Shown: positions 35,181 through 44,905, numbered from the stretch's first letter. The stretch: DNA of 64,000 bases from Pseudomonadota bacterium (GCA_023388355.1 JAEWGI010000065.1:1-64000), one strand, 5' to 3'. Made by a program: numbers and translations. Notes: a model not told the origin generated them from the letters alone.

Positions 35181-35540
35181 TCATCCCGCCGCCCCGCCCT
35201 GCGCCGCGCCGTCGCCGCCATAGGCACGCTCGACCTTCGCGATGCGCAGCTCGAAATGCTGGTACCACTGCGTGCGCCCGCGCTCGCGGGCCAGCGTGTG
35301 CTCGGCGTTGCGGCGCCACGCCAGGATCGCCTCCTCGCTCTCCCAGTACGACACGGTGATGCCGAAGCCGGCGCCGTCGCGGGTCGATTCGAGCCCGAGG
35401 TAGCCGGGCTGCTGCGCCGCCAGTTCCGCCATCCGCACCGCGGTGGCGCCGTAGCCATCGTCGTCGCCGGTGCGGCGCGAGCTGAAGATCACCGCGTAGT
35501 ACGGCGGAGGGGGCAACCTGGCGAATTCGGGGTCGTGCAT
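35181..35540 (-). CDS. ABM-superfamily (antibiotic biosynthesis monooxygenase-like) protein within the trp operon
   Basis: The product is 119 residues. [20 protein letters not shown], then [20 protein letters not shown] and the [20 protein letters not shown] signature, is the dimeric ferredoxin-like ABM fold; the W-x-S-x-E-A...W motif is characteristic of this group. Members include haem-degrading and quinone-modifying enzymes as well as proteins of unknown role. It is placed between trpD and trpC on the same strand. No direct role in tryptophan synthesis is known to me. ATG at 35540 is the natural start. Confidence 0.75.
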   Translation of the reverse strand: MHDPEFARLPPPPYYAVIFSSRRTGDDDGYGATAVRMAELAAQQPGYLGLESTRDGAGFGITVSYWESEEAILAWRRNAEHTLARERGRTQWYQHFELRIAKVERAYGGDGAAQGGAAG

Positions 35541-35586
35541 GACCGGCGCTCCAGGTGGGGGAACCGGATTGTCGCAAACCCGCAGC

Positions 35587-36624
35587 TCAGCCGGCAGCGG
35601 CCAGCTCGCGGGTGGCGGCGACGAAGCCTTCGAGCCTGGCCATCGCCGCGCCCGACGCGATCGCCTCGCGCGCGCGGACGATGCCGTCCCCGATCGTCTC
35701 CACCACCCCGGCCACGTACAGCGCGGCGCCGGCGTTGAGCGCGACGATCTCCAGCGGCAGCCCCGCCTCGCCGCGCAGCACCCCGAGCAGCATCGCCTTC
35801 GAGCCGGCCGGATCGTCCACCCGCAGGTTGCGGCTGGCGGCCATGGAAATGCCGAAATCCTCCGGATGCACCTCGTATTCGCGCACCACGCCGTCGCGCA
35901 GCTCGCCGACCATGGTGGCCGCGCCGAGCGAGATCTCGTCCATGCCGTCACGGCCCCAGACCACCAGCGCGCGCTCGGTGCCCAGCTCCTGCAGCACCCG
36001 CACCTGGATGCCGACCAGGTCCGGATGGAACACGCCCATCAGCACGCTCGGCGCGCCGGCGGGATTGGTCAGCGGCCCGAGGATGTTGAAGATCGTGCGC
36101 ACGCCCATCTCGCGGCGCACCGGCGCCACCGCCTTCATCGCCGGATGATGGATGGGCGCGAACATGAAGCCGGCGCCGACCTGCTCGATGCAGCGCGCCA
36201 CCTGCTCGGGCTGCAGCTCGATCGACGCCCCCAGCGCCTCCAGCGCATCGGCGCTGCCGGACTTGGACGACACGCTGCGGTTGCCGTGCTTGGCCACCCG
36301 CGCGCCCGCGGCGGCGGCCACGAACATGCTGGCGGTGGAGATGTTGAAGGTGTGCGAACCGTCGCCGCCGGTGCCGACGATGTCGACCAGGTGGCTGCGG
36401 TCGGGCACGTTCACCGTGCGCGAGAGCTCGCGCATCACCCGCGCCGCGGCGGCGATCTCGTCCACCGTTTCCTTCTTCACCCGCAGCCCGGTCAGGATCG
36501 CCGCGGTCATCACCGGGGAGACCTCGCCGCGCATGATCTGGCGCATCAGGTCGATCATCTCGTCGTGGAAGATCTCGCGATGTTCGATGGTGCGCTGCAG
36601 GGCTTCCTGGGGTGTGATGGTCAT
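35587..36624 (-). CDS. trpD: Anthranilate phosphoribosyltransferase
   Basis: The 345-residue enzyme transfers phosphoribosyl from PRPP to anthranilate. The PRPP loop is [20 protein letters not shown], with [20 protein letters not shown] and [20 protein letters not shown] as further signatures. ATG at 36624 ([20 protein letters not shown]) matches the family start. It is followed at 47 nt by the ABM-like gene and preceded by trpG with a 168-bp gap carrying a dispersed repeat. Confidence 0.95.
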   Translation of the reverse strand: MTITPQEALQRTIEHREIFHDEMIDLMRQIMRGEVSPVMTAAILTGLRVKKETVDEIAAAARVMRELSRTVNVPDRSHLVDIVGTGGDGSHTFNISTASMFVAAAAGARVAKHGNRSVSSKSGSADALEALGASIELQPEQVARCIEQVGAGFMFAPIHHPAMKAVAPVRREMGVRTIFNILGPLTNPAGAPSVLMGVFHPDLVGIQVRVLQELGTERALVVWGRDGMDEISLGAATMVGELRDGVVREYEVHPEDFGISMAASRNLRVDDPAGSKAMLLGVLRGEAGLPLEIVALNAGAALYVAGVVETIGDGIVRAREAIASGAAMARLEGFVAATRELAAAG

Positions 36625-36666
36625 GTTGTCCGTGATTCCTGATGGGTGACTGGTGCTTTTCTTCCG

Positions 36667-36694
36667 CCCGTCATTGCCGCGAAGGCGGGAATCG
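36667..36694. repeat. Dispersed palindrome (CGTCATT...GCGAAGGCGGGAATC type)
   Basis: CCCGTCATTGCCGCGAAGGC followed by GGGAATCG resembles the very common CGTCATTCCCGCGAA-GCGGGAATC intergenic repeat of proteobacteria, with one arm mismatch (TTGCCGC / GCGGGAA). It lies in the 168-bp gap between trpG and trpD, where it could influence the relative expression of the two. Confidence 0.6.
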
Positions 36695-36792
36695 AGCGGC
36701 ATCGGCTTTCCCGGGCGGAACACGGGATCCGACGGCAAATGCGAACGGCCCCGGGTCCGGGCCCCCGCGGAAACGACGACGGGTTCCGGCAA

Positions 36793-37371
36793 TCATCGCT
36801 CCAGGAAATTCTTCAGCAGGGCGTGGCCGTGTTCGGTCAGGATCGACTCGGGGTGGAACTGGACGCCCTCGACCGGGTGCTCGCGATGGCGCAGGCCCAT
36901 GATCTCCTCGACCGAGCCGTCCTCGTGCTCGGTCCAGGCGGTGATCTCCAGGCAGTCGGGCAGCGAGTCGCGCTCCACCACCAGCGAGTGGTAGCGCGTG
37001 GCCTCGTAGCCGTCGGGCAGGCTGGCGAACACACCTTCGCCGCGGTGGCGGATCGGCGAGGTCTTGCCGTGCATGATCCGACCCGCACGCACCACCCGCC
37101 CGCCGTAGGCCTGGCCGATGGCCTGGTGGCCCAGGCACACGCCGAGGATCGGTACCCGCTCGCCCAGCGCCTCGATCACGCCGACCGACACCCCGGCCTC
37201 GTTCGGCGTGCACGGTCCGGGCGAGATCACGATCCGCCCGGGCGCCAGCGCCTCGATCTGCGCCACCGTCAGCTCGTCGTTGCGCACCACCTTCACCTCG
37301 ACCCCCAGGGCCTGCAGGTACTGCACGAGGTTCCAGGTGAAGCTGTCGTAGTTGTCGATCATCAGCAGCAT
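36793..37371 (-). CDS. trpG: Anthranilate synthase glutamine amidotransferase component
   Basis: The product is 192 residues. The catalytic Cys is in [19 protein letters not shown], and the His/Glu pair in [40 protein letters not shown] is the family start. It supplies ammonia to TrpE and may also serve as PabA for folate synthesis, as is common when it is the only copy. trpE is 5 kb upstream, with arc-gene remnants and other genes in between. Confidence 0.95.
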   Translation of the reverse strand: MLLMIDNYDSFTWNLVQYLQALGVEVKVVRNDELTVAQIEALAPGRIVISPGPCTPNEAGVSVGVIEALGERVPILGVCLGHQAIGQAYGGRVVRAGRIMHGKTSPIRHRGEGVFASLPDGYEATRYHSLVVERDSLPDCLEITAWTEHEDGSVEEIMGLRHREHPVEGVQFHPESILTEHGHALLKNFLER

Positions 37372-37667
37372 GCTGCATCTATCCGGTTGTTTTTGTTGAA
37401 ATACCCAGCCCTTGCACGGTCAGGACACCCACCCGGACGCCGCAGTGCGCCGGAGCGTACCGCGGCAGGCTGCCGGCGAGAGCGGCCCCCCATCCTGACA
37501 GGACTATTGTGCAGCCAACCCGGTCCGGGATCGCTTGAGCAGGCAATGCTTCGCATCCGGGCAGGCCCGGATGCCGATGCGGATCGCGATCACGCCGGTT
37601 CCCGCTCCACCCGGACCCGGCCAGGCTTGCCGCCGTGGAATGCACGGCAGGCCGGGCGCGCGGGATC
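37372..37667. other. Intergenic region upstream of trpG
   Basis: This 296-bp region must hold the promoter for the trpG operon on the minus strand. A relatively AT-rich GGTATTTCAACAAAAACAAC tract lies 20-40 bp before the trpG start. I could not find a Trp-codon leader peptide with an attenuator. Confidence 0.35.
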
Positions 37668-38441
37668 TCAGGACTCCACCGGGTCCCGGATCAGCGGACA
37701 GGTCATGCAGTGCCCGCCCCCACGGCCACGACCCAGTTCGGCACCAACGATCGTGATCACCTCGACGCCTTCCTTGCGCAGCGCGGTGTTGGTGGTGACG
37801 TTGCGGTCGTAGGCCAGGACCACGCCCGGCGACAGCGCCACCAGGTTGTTGCCGCTGTCCCATTGCGAGCGCTCGGCCGCGTAGTGGTCGCCGCCCGCCG
37901 GCACCATGCGCAGCTTCTTGAGGCCCATGGCCCGGGCGACCACGTCGTTGAAGTGCGCCTTCTCGACGGCGACCTCGAAACCGGGCGCCTTGTCGCTGGG
38001 ACGCAGCGTGATCGGCGTGATCTGGTCGACTATGCCCGGGAAGTAGGTGGCCACGTCGCGGTCGGCAAAGGTGAACACGGTGTCCAGGTGCATGGCCGAA
38101 CGCAGCTTGGGCATCGATGCGACGATCACCTGCTCGACAGCCTTGTGGTCGAACAGCGACTTGGCCAGCTGCACGATCGCGGTGCGCGAACTGCGCTCGC
38201 TCATGCCGACCAGCACCACGCCATTGCCCGCCACCAGCACGTCGCCGCCCTCGAGCGAGGCATTGCCATGGTCGATGGTCGGATCGCCGTACCAGATCGG
38301 GAACCCGGCGGTGGCGAAGTCCGGGTGGAACCGGTAGATCGCCGCGGTCAGGATGGTCTCCTCGTGGCGCGCCGGCCAGAACAGCGGATTGAGGGTCACG
38401 CCTCCATAGATCCAGCAGGTGGTATCGCGCGTATAGAGCAT
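37668..38441 (-). pseudogene. arcA: Arginine deiminase, N-terminal ~155 residues deleted
   Basis: The remaining 257 codons match the last two thirds of arginine deiminase (arginine to citrulline plus ammonia). They include [13 protein letters not shown] with the active-site Asp, [30 protein letters not shown] with the catalytic His, and [20 protein letters not shown] with the nucleophilic Cys. A normal protein has about 405-420 residues. Codons for PPLPN precede the first Met in frame, showing that homology continues just to the junction near 38455-38463. There it changes to arcD in another frame. It could be translated from the ATG at 38441, but without its N-terminal part it is unlikely to fold normally. 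Confidence 0.85.
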
Positions 38442-39406
38442 GTTCGGCAGCGGCGGGCCGGCATGTCACGGGTACGCGCCGCTGCCGAAAGCACTTCGGC
38501 GCAGATCAGCGACCAGGCCAGATAGGCGCCCAGCACCGAGACCAGCAGGCCGGCGCTTACGAACATCGCGCCCCACGGCCCCACCACCGCCTCCAGCACG
38601 CCGGCCATCGAAGGCTGCCGGATGCCGGCCACGTCCTCGCGTGCCAGCACCGCGTACGGCAGCAGGGTCACCAGCACCATCAGGGTGGTGACGGACAGGA
38701 AGCCGGTGATCGTGGCGACGCCCACGTCCTTGCGGTCGCGGGCATAGCGCGAATAGACGCTGGCTCCCTCGATGCCCAGGAACACGAAGACGGTCACGAA
38801 CATGGTCGCCTTGACCTGTTCGAAGATGCCGCCCTCCAGTCCCCCGCCGTAGAAATTGAACCGGAACATGTCCAGCCTGAAGGCGAAGAACAGGATCAGG
38901 ATGAAGACCACGATCGGCACGATCTTGGCCGCCGTGACAATCACGTTGATCGCCGCTGCCTGCTGGATTCCGCGCAGGATCATGAAGTGGAACAGCCAGA
39001 TGCCGGTGGAAGCGACCAGGATGGCCACCACGGTATTGCCGTCGCCGAACACGGGAAAGAATGCGCCGAGCGTGGACTTGATCAGCACCCAGTAGGAGAC
39101 GTTGCCGATACAGCTGCCGATCCAGTAGCCGAACGCCGACAGGAAACCGGGATAGTCGCCGTAGCCCTCCTTGGCGTAGGCGAACACGCCGGCATCCAGA
39201 TGCGGTTTGCGCTCGGCCAGGAACTGGAACACCCGGGCCAGCATGTACATGCCGGTGCCGGCGATCAGCCAGGCGATGATCGCGCCGAGCGGTCCGGTCG
39301 CGCCGGCGAAGGTCCGCGGAAGGGAGAAGATTCCCGCACCGACCATGCTGCCGATGACCATCGCGGTCAGCTGGAGTCGGGACATCTTGCCATCGGTGGC
39401 AGCCAT
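38396..39406 (-). pseudogene. arcD: Arginine/ornithine antiporter (APC family), C-terminal third deleted
   Basis: The open frame is 336 codons. Roughly the first 310 match ArcD-type antiporters: LTAMVIGSMVGAGIFSLPRT in TM1, ADPs such as DAGVFAYAKEGYGDYPGFLS, and VLGAYLAWSLICAEVLSAAA in the last retained helix. Intact ArcD has about 460-480 residues. After TRDMPA the frame enters arcA sequence out of frame ([15 protein letters not shown]) and stops. So at least three or four transmembrane helices are missing. The fusion and the arcA truncation are best explained by one deletion of about 1 kb. Confidence 0.85.
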
Positions 39407-40431
39407 GCGATTTCCTTTCGTGGCGGCCTGGGCGCGACGGTACGCCCGGGCGGGTCAGGCGTGACAGGGGCGACGGGCGCGCGGCTACTTCACCGCCCGC
39501 GCTGCCGGGCGGAATCCGGACGCCAACCGCGTCTGGTGTGGAAGTCGATGATGGGCATGGCCACCCCGTCGGCCGTGCGCCTGGGGCTCGCGCGCATCGT
39601 CGGGCGCGCTCTGTCCGACACCGGAAAAAATACCCGGGGTTCGCGAGGGGCTGCTGTCCGGCGTCATGGTGATGCACCCGACCCGGGTCGGCACGACGCC
39701 CGCCCCAGGTTTGCCGGCTCGTGATGTCGGCAGGATCTGATACCGGCTTCGTAGAACCGGCATACCGGTTGCTGCGGCTGCACCATCTGCTCGAAGCCCT
39801 CCATGCTGCGACTTGCATCAGATGCATCGTCGGAGTGCGGGCCGGCGAGGCACGGCGATACTTCAGCCATCATGGATCGTCCCGATCCTCGCGCCGCCAG
39901 GGCGTACTTGTCAAGGACGCCAACTTTCATGGCTGCCGCGCTGGTTGACGAAGGGCTGGAAGTTGCGCCGCACTCGATGCCACAGGGCGGGTCGATGTGG
40001 CATGTGGGATGTGGGATGCGGATCGTCTGCACCTGCCCGGCCATGTCCTCCTTGTGCAGCATGCGTCGATCAACTTGCGTGCACGGCCGCTGTCGTACGG
40101 CCGGGTCCGTGTCGCGGAACGATATCGACCGCGCGCCGGGAATGCTTCACCGGCACTCATCCACCAGGATCGTCCTGGCACAGGTCGTCCGGAACCAGTT
40201 CCCATATGTCGCGAACACGCGAAGACCAGGCGGCCCAACCCCTCGTCATTGCCTCTCCGAGCATTGGACGACCGGATTCTCGCGTTCCGGCCGAACATCG
40301 GCAGGACGCGGCAGCTTCCTGCATCCATCGTGCAGTGTCGCCGCACCGGGCAAGCCGATCAATCCGAAGTCCGGCGGCTCCCGCTCCACTGGCGGCAGGA
40401 GCGCCCGCGGGGGTCCGCGGCGATCATCGGA
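39407..40431. other. About 1 kb without recognisable genes
   Basis: Several frames are open in this stretch, but none has a protein-like composition throughout or a recognisable motif. One minus-strand frame near 39664-39934 (MKVGVLDKYALAARGSGRSM) looks slightly protein-like but is short. Codon usage and composition differ from the flanking genes. Together with the damaged arc genes this looks like a decaying segment. No FNR-type site was found upstream of arcD. Confidence 0.45.
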
Positions 40432-41199
40432 TCATGTGGCGCCCTTGCGATTGGCGCCGGTGAGCCAGCGCGCCAGGAACAGCACCACCATGAACAGGCT
40501 GCTCGGCACCGCCGCCAGCAGCACCACCAGCGGCAGCAGGCCCAGCGAGCCGGGATCGAACAGCGCGGTGAGCAGCAGGAACACCACGAACAGGCCCATG
40601 CCCACCATCGGCACCGCGGCGGCGATGCGCCAGCGGCCGCGCCAGCGCAGGACGCCCCAGACCGGTGCGAGCAGGCCGAACAGGGCCAGGCCCGCCACCG
40701 TCAGCATGAAGCGCTTGAACCAGCGTTCGTCCGGATCCGACGGCGGCTCGGGCGGTCCGCCGGTGGCCTCGACCACGGCGGTCTCCAGCTCCGCCACCCA
40801 GGCCGGCGCCGGCGGCCGTGCCGCGGCGGCACCGCTGCGCACGGCCACGGCGTGGGTCGCGCCCAGCCGGTGCTTCGAGTTGCCGACGAACAGCCGGAGT
40901 TCGTCGACGCTGTCGTCCGCGTCGGTGAACGAGAACCAGGCCACGGTCTCGCCGCTGCCGCGGTCGTAGCGCGGCGACGGGCTGTTGAGGACGCGCACTT
41001 CATCGCCGTCCCGGTAGGGGCGCAGGAAGATGCGGGTCATCGAATCGGTCGACCAGGCGATACGCACGTAGAACTTCTCGCCCGGGCCCAGGGTGACGTC
41101 GCGGCCCGGCGGATACGTCTCCAGCACTTCGACCGCGTGCCCGGCGCACACCGGCGACACGGTCGCGAGCAGGAGCAGGAGGGCCAGGAGGCGGATCAT
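40432..41199 (-). CDS. Membrane protein with signal peptide and C-terminal helices, unknown function
   Basis: The product is 255 residues, beginning MIRLLALLLLLATVSPVCAG, a clear signal peptide with likely cleavage after VCA. Residues ~20-130 form a probable beta-rich domain (VLETYPPGRDVTLGPGEKFY, RIFLRPYRDGDEVRVLN). Three hydrophobic segments occupy the last third (FMLTVAGLALFGLLAPVWGV, AAAVPMVGMGLFVVFLLLTA, LLPLVVLLAAVPSSLFMVVL). I recognise no family. ATG at 41199 is chosen for the signal peptide; 14 further codons upstream are open. It is divergent from the DUF2249/FmdE pair. Confidence 0.65.
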   Translation of the reverse strand: MIRLLALLLLLATVSPVCAGHAVEVLETYPPGRDVTLGPGEKFYVRIAWSTDSMTRIFLRPYRDGDEVRVLNSPSPRYDRGSGETVAWFSFTDADDSVDELRLFVGNSKHRLGATHAVAVRSGAAAARPPAPAWVAELETAVVEATGGPPEPPSDPDERWFKRFMLTVAGLALFGLLAPVWGVLRWRGRWRIAAAVPMVGMGLFVVFLLLTALFDPGSLGLLPLVVLLAAVPSSLFMVVLFLARWLTGANRKGAT

Positions 41200-41351
41200 T
41201 GCGGCGCGCTCCGATCGGGCCACAGCGGCCACCGACCACACGCCGCCCCACCGGCGCGACGGCGACGGGTGCAGGCGGGAGCCAGGCGGGCTGCGTGGCG
41301 GTGCGGGGTGCTGTTCATGCGAATCCCGGGCCGCGCCGATCGCAACCGCGC

Positions 41352-41365
41352 CTGACCTGGATCAG
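41352..41365 (+). promoter_or_regulatory. FNR/Dnr-type site upstream of the DUF2249 gene
   Basis: CTGACCTGGATCAG matches the FNR/ANR/DNR layout TTGAY-N4-RTCAA at 8 of the 10 defined positions, with the outermost T and A replaced. It ends 55 bp before the start codon at 41421, an acceptable distance for activation. Oxygen- or NO-dependent control would suit the two downstream genes. No experimental support can be seen here. Confidence 0.45.
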
Positions 41366-41420
41366 GGCGCGGGGTCCGCGGCCGGCGCAGGCTGTGCGTC
41401 CCAACCACCGGAAAACCGCC

Positions 41421-41678
41421 ATGACCGACGCGCCCGCCGCCGCCGAATACGCCGTCCACCCCTTCGACGCCCGCGGCATCGCGCGGCGCTTCCGCCACTC
41501 GGCGATCTTCGGCGCGCTGGGCGCGCTGCAGCCGGGCGAGGCGATGCGCTTCGTGAACGACCACGATCCGCTGCCGCTGCTGGCGCAGCTGACCGAGCGT
41601 TTCGGCGACCGGCTCGAGATCTTCTACATGCAGCGCGATCCCGGCGCCATCGTGATCGACTTCATCATCCGGTCCTGA
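41421..41678 (+). CDS. DUF2249 domain protein
   Basis: The product is 85 residues. VHPFDARGIARRFRHSAIFG and EAMRFVNDHDPLPLLAQLTE are the DUF2249 core, with the characteristic D-R/A-R-G start and the NDHDPxPL motif; it ends in GAIVIDFIIR. These small proteins occur near nitric-oxide and anaerobic respiration genes and often beside hemerythrin or TusA-like modules; their reaction is unknown. The next gene begins 3 nt after the stop. A possible FNR-type site is located upstream. Confidence 0.75.
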   Translation: MTDAPAAAEYAVHPFDARGIARRFRHSAIFGALGALQPGEAMRFVNDHDPLPLLAQLTERFGDRLEIFYMQRDPGAIVIDFIIRS

Positions 41679-41681
41679 GCC

Positions 41682-42293
41682 ATGGGCTTCCCCGCGTTCT
41701 TCGAACAGGCGCCGGTGCTGCGCCTGCGCGACGGCCTGTCGCAGCTGCTCGGCGCCACGCCCGACGGGGTGATCGAATACCGCTATGCCGACGCGGTGCG
41801 CCTGGCCGGGCATTCCTGCCCCACCGTGGCCGGCGCCTGGCTGTGCCTGCGCGCCGGGCTCGGCGCGCTCTACGGCGATGAACTGCCCGAACGCGGCGCG
41901 ATCGCCGCCAGCCTGCCGCAGGCCGAGGACGCGGGCGTGGCCGGCGTGATCGGCCAGGTCGTGACCCTGGTCACCGGCGCGGCCGGGGCCGGTGGCTTCA
42001 AGGGGCTCGGCGGGCGCCATGCGCGCAACGGCCTGCTGCGCTACGGCGACGCCGCGGCCGGCGGCATGCGCCTGCGTCGACTCGACAGTGGCGCGACGGT
42101 CGAGATCGAATGGCAGTCGGCCCCCGTGCCGCCGGCGGCGGACATGCGCGCGCTGTTCGAACCGGTGCTGTCCGGCACCGCCGACGCCGACCAGCGGCTG
42201 CGCTTTGCCGAAGCCTGGCAGGACCGCGTGCGCCGGCTGCTGCTCGAACACGCCGACGATCCGGCCGTGGTCCGCGTGCGCGCGACAGGCTGA
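41682..42293 (+). CDS. FmdE-like domain protein
   Basis: The product is 203 residues. ADAVRLAGHSCPTVAGAWLC with its GHSCPTVAG motif (Cys/His metal site) resembles the FmdE family (formylmethanofuran dehydrogenase subunit E-like), found in many bacteria that do not make methane. Another conserved-looking block is GGRHARNGLLRYGDA. It probably binds a metal or cofactor. It is paired with a DUF2249 protein in one short operon, and possibly under oxygen control. Convergent trpE ends 30 bp away. Confidence 0.65.
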   Translation: MGFPAFFEQAPVLRLRDGLSQLLGATPDGVIEYRYADAVRLAGHSCPTVAGAWLCLRAGLGALYGDELPERGAIAASLPQAEDAGVAGVIGQVVTLVTGAAGAGGFKGLGGRHARNGLLRYGDAAAGGMRLRRLDSGATVEIEWQSAPVPPAADMRALFEPVLSGTADADQRLRFAEAWQDRVRRLLLEHADDPAVVRVRATG

Positions 42294-42322
42294 GCCCGCG
42301 GCGCGGCCCGCGGCCGGCGCGC

Positions 42323-43813
42323 TCACAGCCCCCTCGCCGCCTGCGCCACCGCGCGGAACAGCGCGCGGCCCTTGTTCATGGTTTCGTCCCACTCCTTCGC
42401 GGGGTCGGAGTCGAACACGATCCCGGCGCCGGCCTGCACGTACAGGCGGCCGTCCTGGATCACCGCGGTACGGATGGCGATGGCGGTGTCGGCGTCGCCG
42501 TGCCAGCCGATGTAGCCGATCGCGCCGGCGTAGACGTTGCGCTTGACCGGCTCGAGCTCGCGGATGATCTCCAGCGCGCGGATCTTGGGCGCGCCGCTCA
42601 CGGTGCCGGCGGGGAAGGTGGCCCGCAGCACGTCGGCATAGCTCAGCCCGTCCTTGAGCCGGCCGGTGACCTCGCTGACGATGTGCATCACGTGGCTGTA
42701 GCGCTCGACCACGAAGCGCTCGCCAACCTCCACGCTGCCCGCTTCCGAGACATGGCCGACATCGTTGCGGCCCAGGTCCATCAGCATCACGTGCTCGGCG
42801 CGCTCCTTGGGATCGGCCAGCAGTTCGGCCTCCAGCGCCAGGTCCTGTTCGTGGGTGGCGCCGCGCGGTCGGGTGCCGGCGAGTGGCCGGACGGTGACCT
42901 CGCCTTCCCGCAGCCGCACCAGGATCTCGGGCGAGGAGCCGACCACCTGGGTGCCGCCAACATCGAGGAAATACATGTACGGCGACGGATTCATCGCCCG
43001 CAGCGCGCGGTACACGTCCACCGGGCGGGCGTTGAACGGCACGCTCATGCGCTGGCTCAGCACCACCTGGAACGCGTCGCCCGCGGCGATGTAGTCCTGC
43101 GCCTTCGCCACCGCTGCAATGAAGCCCTCGCGGGTGAAGCCCGATTCGAAATGGGCCTCGTCCAGCGCCTCCGGGCGCAGGGTTTCCGGATAGCCCGCGC
43201 CGCCGTGGCGCAGCCGGTGCGCGAGCGCATCCAGGCGCCGGTTGGCGCGGGCCCAGGCCTGCGGCTCGCGCGGGTCGGCGTGCACCACCAGGTACAGCCG
43301 GCCCTTGAGGTTGTCGAACACGGCCACGTCCTCGCTGAGCATCAGCAGGATGTCGGGCGTGCCCAGCTCGTCCGGATTGGCGTTGGCGCGCAGGCGCGGT
43401 TCGATGTATTCGATGCACTCGAAGCCGAACCAGCCCACCAGCCCGCCGGTGAAGCCCGGCAGGCCTTCGGCCCGCGGCACCGAATGCGCGACCCGCAGGC
43501 GCTCGACCTCGGCGAAGGGATCGTCCACCTCGCGCCGCTCCACCACCTCGCCGTGCTCGCTGACCGCGAGGGTATGGCCGTGGAAGGCGTATACGCGCGT
43601 GGCCGGCAGGCCGATGATCGAATGGCGGCCGAAGCGCTCGCCGCCCTCGACCGATTCGAACAGGTAGGTGTAGGGCCCGTCGGCGAGCTTCAGATAGACC
43701 GACAGCGGCGTGTCGAGGTCGGACAGGACCTCGCGCACGATCGGGATGCGGGTATGGCCTTGGGCGGCCTGCCGATCAAAGGCGGCTTGGGGCGAAGGGG
43801 TTTGCGGGGTCAC
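42323..43813 (-). CDS. trpE: Anthranilate synthase component I
   Basis: The 496-residue chorismate-utilising enzyme forms anthranilate with TrpG. Feedback-binding LLES-like region is TYLFESVEGGERFGRHSIIG; catalytic blocks are FQVVLSQRMSVPF, RPLAGTRPRGATHEQD, ERAEHVMLMDLGRNDVGHVS, TFPAGTVSGAPKIRALEIIR and YVQAGAGIVFDSDPAKEWDE. Its length is normal. It is separated from trpG by 5 kb of accessory genes, so the tryptophan genes are not one transcript here. The gene upstream on the same strand encodes a YegS-like lipid kinase. Confidence 0.95.
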   Translation of the reverse strand: MTPQTPSPQAAFDRQAAQGHTRIPIVREVLSDLDTPLSVYLKLADGPYTYLFESVEGGERFGRHSIIGLPATRVYAFHGHTLAVSEHGEVVERREVDDPFAEVERLRVAHSVPRAEGLPGFTGGLVGWFGFECIEYIEPRLRANANPDELGTPDILLMLSEDVAVFDNLKGRLYLVVHADPREPQAWARANRRLDALAHRLRHGGAGYPETLRPEALDEAHFESGFTREGFIAAVAKAQDYIAAGDAFQVVLSQRMSVPFNARPVDVYRALRAMNPSPYMYFLDVGGTQVVGSSPEILVRLREGEVTVRPLAGTRPRGATHEQDLALEAELLADPKERAEHVMLMDLGRNDVGHVSEAGSVEVGERFVVERYSHVMHIVSEVTGRLKDGLSYADVLRATFPAGTVSGAPKIRALEIIRELEPVKRNVYAGAIGYIGWHGDADTAIAIRTAVIQDGRLYVQAGAGIVFDSDPAKEWDETMNKGRALFRAVAQAARGL

Positions 43814-43924
43814 GCGGCATTTCCTTGGACTGCGGGCGGGCGGTTGCGACGGCGGCGGCGGGCCACCATCGCCAGCCTTCGCCGGCGGCAGGGAAATGCG
43901 GGAATGCGGACGCGCCCATGGCCA

Positions 43925-44905
43925 TTAATGTAGCGGCTTTGCCGGCGCTTTTGCACCGGGTCCGCCCGCCGCGACTGGTTGCGAGCGCAACGGACTGTCC
44001 GGCGGCAGGTGCATGCGCAGCCTGCCCGGCACGCATTCGATGCGGAGCAACGCGGATTCCACCGGTTCGCCATCGAGGTTGAGCGCCAGCGGCGCCTGCG
44101 CGGCGATCTCGATCCAGGGCAGGCGCGCGCGCGTGGCCACGCGCTCGAGCGCCGCGAGCTTGCCGTCGCTGATCACCGCGCCCAGGGTCGCGGCGATCTC
44201 GCCCGACAGCTCCGGAATCACGGTGACGTCGAGCAGCCCGTCGTCGGCCACCGCGTCCGGGCACAGCGCCTGGCCGCCGCCGGCCTGGCGTCCGTTGCCG
44301 ACGCCCAGCGCGATGAAATCGCCGTCCCAGGCGAACCCTGGCCCGCGCAGCGAGGCGTGGCTCGTCTCGATGCGCCCGAGTTTCGCCAGACCGGTCAACA
44401 GGTAGGCCAGCCCGCCGAGCAGCTTCTTCATGCCATCCGGCGTCTCCACGGTGACCTGGGTGCCGAAGCCGCCGCTGGCCAGGTTCGCAACCCAGTGCAC
44501 CGCGCCGTCCGCCTCCAGGCGCAGCAGGTCGATCGGTCGCGGCGGCTGCGCCGCCACCAGCTCCAGCGCGGGCAGCGGCTCCTGCGGAATCCCGCCGGCC
44601 ACGGCGAAATCGTTGGCCGTGCCCATCGGCACCAGGCCCAGCGCCGGCAGCGCATCGGCCGGGCGGTCGCTGTCGGCGAGCGCGGCGGCAATCTCGCTCA
44701 GCGTGCCGTCGCCCCCGGCGGCGATGATCGTCGAGACGCCGGTCGCAATCGCGCCTTCGACGCTGCGCGCCGCATCGCCCTCTTCCCAGGTCACGCGCAC
44801 GTCGATGGCCACGCCACGGTCGCGCATGGCCTGCACGGCCGCGCGCAGGTCGTCGTCGCCGGCGGACTTGCCGTTGATGATCAGGCGCCAGTGCGGGTTG
44901 GTCAT
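43925..44905 (-). CDS. yegS: Diacylglycerol kinase-fold lipid kinase (YegS-like)
   Basis: The product is 326 residues. [20 protein letters not shown] starts a DAGK-catalytic domain; the nucleotide loop is [19 protein letters not shown], with [17 protein letters not shown] and the C-terminal LNLDGEPVE motif. YegS-type proteins phosphorylate lipids in the cytoplasm or at the membrane, and the physiological substrate is not settled. Length and motif order match YegS better than DgkB. It lies between rraA and trpE; its stop is 112 bp from the trpE start. Confidence 0.85.
   Translation of the reverse strand: MTNPHWRLIINGKSAGDDDLRAAVQAMRDRGVAIDVRVTWEEGDAARSVEGAIATGVSTIIAAGGDGTLSEIAAALADSDRPADALPALGLVPMGTANDFAVAGGIPQEPLPALELVAAQPPRPIDLLRLEADGAVHWVANLASGGFGTQVTVETPDGMKKLLGGLAYLLTGLAKLGRIETSHASLRGPGFAWDGDFIALGVGNGRQAGGGQALCPDAVADDGLLDVTVIPELSGEIAATLGAVISDGKLAALERVATRARLPWIEIAAQAPLALNLDGEPVESALLRIECVPGRLRMHLPPDSPLRSQPVAAGGPGAKAPAKPLH

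Noticed and set aside
37372..37500. trp attenuator leader peptide before trpG
   Set aside because: No short frame with consecutive Trp codons followed by alternative hairpins was found.
36642..37812. Plus-strand frames opposite trpG
   Set aside because: They are shadows of trpG, which has the complete catalytic triad on the minus strand.
39664..40346. Minus-strand open frames of 130-140 codons in the 39.4-40.4 kb gap
   Set aside because: They overlap each other and plus-strand frames of similar length, have no motif, and composition is not protein-like throughout.
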